Positions 59,168 to 64,000 of a stretch of 64,000 nucleotides of DNA are shown piece by piece. Numbering within the stretch: position 1 is the first letter of the stretch; each line of letters begins with the position of its first letter. The notes beneath the pieces are model-generated. The model was not told where the DNA came from. It was given only the letters and a program-made list of their open reading frames with translations, and made no database searches. This stretch comes from Prevotella sp. (GTDB lineage Bacteria; Bacteroidota; Bacteroidia; Bacteroidales; Bacteroidaceae). The stretch covers positions 1 to 64,000 of the forward strand of contig JAILHK010000014.1 of NCBI GenBank assembly GCA_024695815.1, in the 5' to 3' direction. The translations under genes and the position numbers were made by a program.

Positions 59168-60799
59168 ATGAAGAAAACACTGACGCTGCTCGCGGTGCTG
59201 TCGATAACACTGCTGAACAGTTGGGCACAAGGCCCAAACAACTCTGGCACCTACTATCAGGAGGCCAACGGAAAGAAAGGAGAGGCCCTGAAAACGGCTC
59301 TGTACAGCATTATCAAAAACCATAAGACGCTGAGCTACTCGGATCTGGAGGATTACTACGAGAAGACCGATAAGCGACCCGACGGTCATGTGCGCGACTG
59401 GTACTCTAACATCACCAACTACAACTGGAACCAGCATGGCAACAGCTCAGAAGGGGCTGGATGGAACAAGGAGCACACCGTGCCACAAAGCTGGTTTAAC
59501 GAGGCCAGTCCGATGAAAAGCGACATCATCCACGTGGTGCCTACAGATGCTAAGATCAACAATATGCGCTCATCGTACGTCATCGCCGAGGTGAAAGACA
59601 TCACAAAGGCGTCAGCCAACAACTACAGCATTCTGGGCTCGTGCAAAACACCGGGCTACAGCGGTACGGTGTTTGAACCCAACGACGAGATAAAAGGCGA
59701 CATTGCACGCATCTACTTCTATATGGCCACCTGCTATCAGGACAAGTTGAAGAACTGGACTAAGGGAGAGGTAAAGAAGGTGTTTACGAACGAGACCTAT
59801 CCAGGACTGCAACAGTGGTACCTGGACATGCTGTTCCGCTGGTCGCAACAAGACCCGGTGGACGAGGTGGAACGGGCGCGCAACAATGCCGTGGCCGGTG
59901 ATGATGTGCAGAAAAACCGCAACCCGTTTGTGGACTATCCAGGACTGGAGGAATACGTATGGGGCTCGAAGACGGAAACAGCCTTCAGCTACGACAACTA
60001 CGAGGGTGGCGGCACGGTGGATCCTGACTTCGTGATGCAGCCGGTATTCACGCCGCAAAGTGGCAGTTATGTGGAAAAGGTGGAGGTGAGCCTCAGCTGT
60101 TCAACATTAGGCACCACCATCTACTATACCACCGACAGCACGGAACCCACCGCACAAAGCAGTGTATATACAGCACCTATCACCATCAGCGAGACGACAA
60201 CGGTGAAGGCTATTGCGCTGAAGGGCGACAAAAAGAGTGCGGTGACAACTGCCACCTATACCATCACCCAGAAGTCTAACGAGGAACTGGGCGACAGCAC
60301 TATCTTGCTGAACAACAGCTTCTTCGGCGTTAAATGGAATGGACCTTGGAGCAATGGCAACGAGACTGTGCTCAGTGCTTCGCAGGGGCCGGTGACGATT
60401 ACCTATGCAAAGGCTAGCAGCGCCAACATGTACTGCAACGATGCGCAGATTCGTATGTATGGAGGCAACACGCTGAAGGTGGAAACCAACAATGGCACAC
60501 TGACAAAGCTGGCTTTCATCACCATAGACAGCAGCAAGAAGATGACGGCCGACAAGGGCACCATCGGCAGCAACTATGTGTGGACAGGCGAAGCCAGCGA
60601 GGTGACCTTTGGCGCAGAGGGCAACCACATCAAGATCAGTGGGGTCAACGTGACCTTTGCGAAAGAGCAGCCCGACGGCATCTCGACCATCGTAAACGAC
60701 AGGCTTGGCACTGCGGTGTTCAACCTGCAAGGACAGCGCACGAAGCATCCTCGCAAAGGACTGTATATCATGAACGGAAAGAAAGTAATACTGAAGTAA
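59168..60799 (+). CDS. Secreted endonuclease I-family protein, copy 3, with chitobiase-like and beta domains
   Basis: 543 residues with signal peptide ending SWAQ. The core shows NKEHTVPQSWFNEA, SDIIHVVPTDAKINNMRS and FEPNDEIKGDIARIYFYM. The asparagine/arginine-rich part differs from copies 1 and 2 (MRSSYVIAEV). Residues ~290-365 are a CHB_HEX_C/Fn3-like module (PQSGSYVEKVEVSLSC, GTTIYYTTDSTEPTAQSSVY, TVKAIALKGDKKSA). Residues ~375-510 are the beta domain shared with copy 1 (STILLNNSFFGVKW, ANMYCNDAQIRMYGGNTL). The tag is VFNLQGQRTKHPRKGLYI. The added modules may bind polymer or surface. Confidence 0.92.
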   Translation: MKKTLTLLAVLSITLLNSWAQGPNNSGTYYQEANGKKGEALKTALYSIIKNHKTLSYSDLEDYYEKTDKRPDGHVRDWYSNITNYNWNQHGNSSEGAGWNKEHTVPQSWFNEASPMKSDIIHVVPTDAKINNMRSSYVIAEVKDITKASANNYSILGSCKTPGYSGTVFEPNDEIKGDIARIYFYMATCYQDKLKNWTKGEVKKVFTNETYPGLQQWYLDMLFRWSQQDPVDEVERARNNAVAGDDVQKNRNPFVDYPGLEEYVWGSKTETAFSYDNYEGGGTVDPDFVMQPVFTPQSGSYVEKVEVSLSCSTLGTTIYYTTDSTEPTAQSSVYTAPITISETTTVKAIALKGDKKSAVTTATYTITQKSNEELGDSTILLNNSFFGVKWNGPWSNGNETVLSASQGPVTITYAKASSANMYCNDAQIRMYGGNTLKVETNNGTLTKLAFITIDSSKKMTADKGTIGSNYVWTGEASEVTFGAEGNHIKISGVNVTFAKEQPDGISTIVNDRLGTAVFNLQGQRTKHPRKGLYIMNGKKVILK

Positions 60800-60801
60800 G
60801 A

Positions 60802-61986
60802 ATGAACGAGAAAACCCGCGATTTCATCGAACAAAACATCGATGCCGACGTGCGCCAGCTGGCGCTGAAAGGCTGCCGCGACAAGGAGGTGGACTTCAAC
60901 TTGGCTCTGCGTCAGATTGCGGGACAACAAAAGGCCCGTCTGAAGTTGCCCTCGTGGGCAGCTACCGACGGGCTTCTGTATCCACAGCACTTATCGTTGG
61001 AACAGTGCTCCAGCGAACAGACGGCACTGTATAAGGTGGACCTCTGCCGGCGACTGAATGTCGAGGGAGAGCGACTCGTGGACCTGACGGGCGGCTTCGG
61101 CGTGGACATCTCGTTCATGAGCAAGGCATTCAGGGAGGCCGTCTATGTGGAACAGAACGAAGCGCTCTACGACGTGGTGGCGCACAACATGAGGCTGCTG
61201 GCGCACAACGTGACGTGCAAATGTGGCGACGGCGTGGACGTGCTTCACCAACTGGAGCATGCCACGATGATATATATGGACCCGGCACGCCGCGATGCCC
61301 ACGGGGCACGCACCTATGGCATCGGCGACTGTACGCCCAACGTGCTGGAACTGCGCGACGAGCTGCTGCAGAAAGCGGATGTGGTGATGCTGAAGCTTTC
61401 GCCCATGCTCGACTGGCGAAAGGCGGTGGAAGACCTTGGCAGACAGCATGTTTGCGAGGTGCACATCGTGGCCACTCAAAATGAATGCAAGGAGTTGGTG
61501 GTGGTCATGAGACAAGAGGCCGACCGTCTCCAGCTATACTGCGTGAACGACGGACAGACATGGCAGGTGCCAACAGAGCCAACAAACGACTTCGAACTGC
61601 CGGAAAACAACGGCGTGGAGGCGGGCTGTTACCTCTACGAACCGAATGCCTCTATCATGAAGGCGGGATGCTTTGCCGAAGTAGAGAAAACATTCAGCGT
61701 CAGACAGTTGGCACCCAACAGTCACCTGTTTGCATCCTTCAAAGCGTGTGATGTTTTCCCAGGGCGCAGGTTTCGCGTCACTGCTATCACCACGATGAAC
61801 AAGAAAGAGCTGAAAGCAGCGCTCAGCAACATCGGCCAAGCCAACATCACCGTACGCAACTTTCCCCTCACTGCCGTGCAACTTCGCCAGCGTCTGAAGT
61901 TGAAAGACGGTGGCAACAACTACATCTTCGGCACCACACTACGCAACGGGCAGCACACCCTGCTTATCTGCGAGCGCGCCTCATAA
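60802..61986 (+). CDS. THUMP-like class I SAM-dependent methyltransferase
   Basis: 394 residues from the ATG at 60802. The open frame extends upstream through the endonuclease gene in another frame, but the protein conserved in the family begins at MNEKTRDFIEQN, 3 nt after the previous stop. The SAM site is LVDLTGGFGVDISFMS, motif IV is MIYMDPARRD, and LKLSPMLDW follows. The C-terminal THUMP-like domain has LTAVQLRQRLKLKDGGNNYI. The family is likely an RNA methyltransferase, with target unknown. It is probably read through from the endonuclease transcript. It is cytoplasmic, unlike its neighbours. Confidence 0.85.
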   Translation: MNEKTRDFIEQNIDADVRQLALKGCRDKEVDFNLALRQIAGQQKARLKLPSWAATDGLLYPQHLSLEQCSSEQTALYKVDLCRRLNVEGERLVDLTGGFGVDISFMSKAFREAVYVEQNEALYDVVAHNMRLLAHNVTCKCGDGVDVLHQLEHATMIYMDPARRDAHGARTYGIGDCTPNVLELRDELLQKADVVMLKLSPMLDWRKAVEDLGRQHVCEVHIVATQNECKELVVVMRQEADRLQLYCVNDGQTWQVPTEPTNDFELPENNGVEAGCYLYEPNASIMKAGCFAEVEKTFSVRQLAPNSHLFASFKACDVFPGRRFRVTAITTMNKKELKAALSNIGQANITVRNFPLTAVQLRQRLKLKDGGNNYIFGTTLRNGQHTLLICERAS

Positions 61987-62021
61987 AACTATGCTTCAAC
62001 AAGCGCCGAAGTGAGCCTGCT

Positions 62022-62126
62022 GTCGGGCTACGGAAAAGTGCCACTTTGGTTACTGGAAACCTATACTTTCGCAACGGGAAAGCAGCACTTTCGTTACGAC
62101 AGACAGGAGGTTTCGTTACGGGAAAC
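62022..62126. repeat. 22-bp-period palindromic array V (five units, two well formed)
   Basis: 17-bp units are centred at 62030, 62052, 62074, 62096 and 62118. The best units are CTTTCgcaacggGAAAG (62066-62082) and GTTTCgttacggGAAAC (62110-62126); the others are decayed versions of the same sequence. The decamer TTTCGTTACG occurs at 62089 and 62111, with relatives at 62045 and 62067, always 22 bp apart. It lies 3' of the methyltransferase gene. Confidence 0.75.
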
Positions 62127-62204
62127 CCATCAACTCTTTTCTTCAATTTACAAGAAAAGTTGCAAAAAACTGTTTATTTCTGCTGATATGTCTAAAAAAA
62201 AACG

Positions 62205-62212
62205 TACCTTTG
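62205..62212 (+). promoter_or_regulatory. Promoter (-7) of the acetyltransferase-like gene
   Basis: TACCTTTG is a perfect TAnnTTTG, 44 nt before the start codon. No clear TTG upstream. Confidence 0.55.
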
Positions 62213-62256
62213 TAAGTTGAATTAGCACATAATTTACTCACCAAATAAAGAAAGAA

Positions 62257-63438
62257 ATGTCATCAGTTACGATTGAGAGAGTCATCGATAAAAAAGGGTT
62301 GAAAGCCTTTATACAACTGCATTATGACCTTTATAAAGGCAACCAGTTCGATGCTCCTAACCTGTATAGTGACGAAATACACACACTTAGTAAAGACAAA
62401 AACTCGGCTTTCGAGTTTTGCGAAGCCGAATATTTCCTGGCCTATCGCGACGGCAAACTGGTGGGACGCGTAGCCGCCATCATCAACCACCGCTACAACA
62501 AGCAATGGGATAGGTCCTGCGTACGCTTTGGCTGGCTAGACCTGATCGACGACGCAGAAGTGATGAAAGCACTGCTCACCGCCGTAGAAGACTACGGACG
62601 CGAGAAGGGCATGAAAGAGATTATCGGTCCGTTGGGCTTCACCGACATGGACCCCGAAGGCATGCTGACCGACGGCTTCGACCAGTTGGGCACCATGGCA
62701 ACACTCTACAACTACCCTTACTACCCCAAACTGATGGAGCAGATGCCTGGCTACGAGAAGGACAACGACTACGTGGAGTACAAGGTGTTTGTGCCTAAAG
62801 AGGGCATGCCCGACAAGATGAAACGCGTGGCAGAGCTCTGCATGTCGCGCTACAACCTCCACGTAAAGAAGCTGAAGAAGGAAGACATCTACGGTCCGAA
62901 GAAATACGGCTATCGCGTGTTTGAGGTCATCAACAAGACCTTTGGACATCTGTATGGTTACTCAGAGATGTCGCAGAAGCAGATGGACGAGTATGTGGAC
63001 ATGTACTTCAAGTTCATCGACCTGGAGATGCTCTGCATCATTGAAGACTGGAACACACCTGAACACGACTGCATCGGCGTGGGCATCACCATCCCCTCGC
63101 TGTCGCGCGCGCTGCAGAAATGCCGCAACGGCCGCCTGTGGCCCTTCGGATGGTGGCACCTGATCAAGGCGCTGAAGTTCAAGAAGACCGACATCGTGGA
63201 TTGTCTGCTCATTGGCATTCTGCCCGAATACCGTTCAAAGGGCGCCAACGCCCTGTTGTTCTACGACCTGATTCCCATCTACCAGAAGTACGGCTTCAAA
63301 TGGGGCGAGACACATGTAGAGATGGAGACCAACGGCAAGGTGCAGAGCCAGTGGGGCTACTTCGACAACGAGCAGCACAAGCGCCGCAGGTGCTACAAGA
63401 AGAGCCTTGTCTCGGAGCCCACTCACGAGGCAGAGTAA
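62257..63438 (+). CDS. GNAT-like N-acetyltransferase family protein
   Basis: 393 residues, cytoplasmic. The N-terminal half has a GNAT-like core: EAEYFLAYRDGKLVGRVAAI (~50-69), FGWLDLIDDAEVMKALL and GREKGMKEIIGPLGFTDMD. The C-terminal half contains a second, similar region (LLIGILPEYRSKGANALLFY, ~310-329). It looks like the large acyl-CoA N-acyltransferase family common in Bacteroidetes, whose substrate is not known to me. It has its own promoter. parE begins 36 bp downstream and may be co-transcribed. Confidence 0.82.
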   Translation: MSSVTIERVIDKKGLKAFIQLHYDLYKGNQFDAPNLYSDEIHTLSKDKNSAFEFCEAEYFLAYRDGKLVGRVAAIINHRYNKQWDRSCVRFGWLDLIDDAEVMKALLTAVEDYGREKGMKEIIGPLGFTDMDPEGMLTDGFDQLGTMATLYNYPYYPKLMEQMPGYEKDNDYVEYKVFVPKEGMPDKMKRVAELCMSRYNLHVKKLKKEDIYGPKKYGYRVFEVINKTFGHLYGYSEMSQKQMDEYVDMYFKFIDLEMLCIIEDWNTPEHDCIGVGITIPSLSRALQKCRNGRLWPFGWWHLIKALKFKKTDIVDCLLIGILPEYRSKGANALLFYDLIPIYQKYGFKWGETHVEMETNGKVQSQWGYFDNEQHKRRRCYKKSLVSEPTHEAE

Positions 63439-63474
63439 ACAGAAGATATCAAGACAAGAAGACTGCAACAAGAT

Positions 63475-64000
63475 ATGAATGAGAACGAGACTGAGAGACT
63501 AACGGCTCCCCTTTCCACCGAGACAGGGGTTGGAGCAGGGGCTGACTACAACGACGACAACATCCGCACACTTAGTGGCACGGAACATATCCGTCTGCGT
63601 CCTGGTATGTATATCGGACGCCTGGGCGACGGTCAACTGCCCGAAGACGGTATCTACGTACTGCTGAAAGAGGTCATCGACAACTCTATCGACGAGTTCA
63701 AGATGAAGGCAGGCGACCGCATAGAAATCAACGTCGAAGACCAGTTGCGCGTCAGCGTCAGAGACTACGGCCGCGGCATTCCGCAGGGTAAGATGATCGA
63801 GGCCGTCAGCGTGCTGAACACTGGTGGTAAGTACGACTCAAAAGCCTTCAAGAAGTCTATCGGTCTGAATGGTGTCGGCGTGAAAGCCGTCAACGCCCTG
63901 AGCGCCCATTTCGAGGTGCAGAGCTTCCGCGACGGTAAGGTGCGCAAGGCGGTGTTCGAGAAAGGTAAGCTGGTGAGCGATGTCACAGAAGACACGCAAG
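63475..64000 (+). CDS. parE: DNA topoisomerase IV subunit B (GyrB/ParE type), N-terminal part
   Basis: 175 codons run to the window end without a stop. The GHKL ATPase domain is clear: [15 protein letters not shown], the N-box [11 protein letters not shown], the G1 motif [13 protein letters not shown], and [20 protein letters not shown]. The [12 protein letters not shown] form is that of ParE rather than GyrB in Bacteroidetes, but a firm choice needs the C-terminus. A ~25-residue N-terminal extension ([13 protein letters not shown]) is encoded by a GC-rich imperfect hairpin with a G-rich tail. It uses ATP to drive strand passage with ParC in chromosome decatenation. Confidence 0.88.
   Translation, partial: MNENETERLTAPLSTETGVGAGADYNDDNIRTLSGTEHIRLRPGMYIGRLGDGQLPEDGIYVLLKEVIDNSIDEFKMKAGDRIEINVEDQLRVSVRDYGRGIPQGKMIEAVSVLNTGGKYDSKAFKKSIGLNGVGVKAVNALSAHFEVQSFRDGKVRKAVFEKGKLVSDVTEDTQ

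Noticed and set aside
61964..62146. Short minus-strand frame rich in FPVTK-like repeats
   Set aside because: It is a translation of palindromic array V, not a protein; the periodicity comes from the 22-bp DNA repeat.

Overview
The window reads as a chromosomal segment of a gut- or rumen-type Bacteroidetes, most likely Prevotellaceae. The reasons are Bacteroidetes promoters (TTG, about 20 nt, TAnnTTTG) upstream of many genes, almost no Shine-Dalgarno sites, a C10 cysteine protease, GH92/GH97/GH43/S46 secreted enzymes, and many secreted proteins ending in a short 'YDLQGRR...KGIYI.NGKK' tag resembling the end of type IX secretion (T9SS) sorting domains. The exact species cannot be read from this window.

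Layout. 1-4079: the right end of an IS3-type element, an array of 22-bp-period palindromes, a degenerate ThiD-like kinase domain fused to an AraC DNA-binding domain, tRNA-Leu(CAA), manC, a HIT protein and greA. 4080-31534: a large secreted-hydrolase island holding GH31, a SusE/F-like protein, a GH18-like enzyme, a C10 protease, GH97, GH38, an aldo-keto reductase, a pyridoxal kinase-like protein, an SGNH esterase and GH43. A lipoprotein and queC interrupt it, followed by GH92 and a histidine acid phosphatase-GH92 fusion. No SusC/SusD pair is present. The combination (protease, endo-glycosidase-like enzyme, several alpha-mannosidases, phosphatase) is what one would expect for dismantling mannose-rich, possibly phosphorylated, glycoproteins or mannans; this is inference. 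31553-40421: a LruC lipoprotein with 20-residue repeats, an SpmA-SpmB fusion, a flippase, an S46 dipeptidyl-peptidase and an aspartyl protease with PDZ.

40422-48282 is the most unusual part. Secreted-protein genes sit head to tail and share nearly identical DNA at their 3' ends (the tag), in their 21-22 bp intergenic links and in their 5' ends (the signal peptide), while their middles differ. A tag-only remnant and a broken gene lie among them, and the two run-ending genes share a further ~110 bp of 3' flank. 48283-64000: GH3 acyl-amido synthetase family, Ig-like lipoprotein, DUF3108 protein, a TPR histidine kinase, an SF1 helicase, three tandem secreted endonuclease I paralogs with different C-terminal halves, a THUMP-like methyltransferase, an acetyltransferase-like protein and the start of parE.

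The strongest unexplained signal is a family of five intergenic arrays (142-266, 40484-40610, 41948-42004, 48126-48182, 62022-62126). Each is built of short palindromes with centres spaced exactly 22 bp apart. The palindrome sequence differs between arrays but the architecture is the same, and all lie just 3' of genes. A second family of 18-32 bp inverted repeats (3008-3080, 49776-49884, 52638-52730) supplies a stop codon and part of a lipoprotein signal peptide to two adjacent genes.
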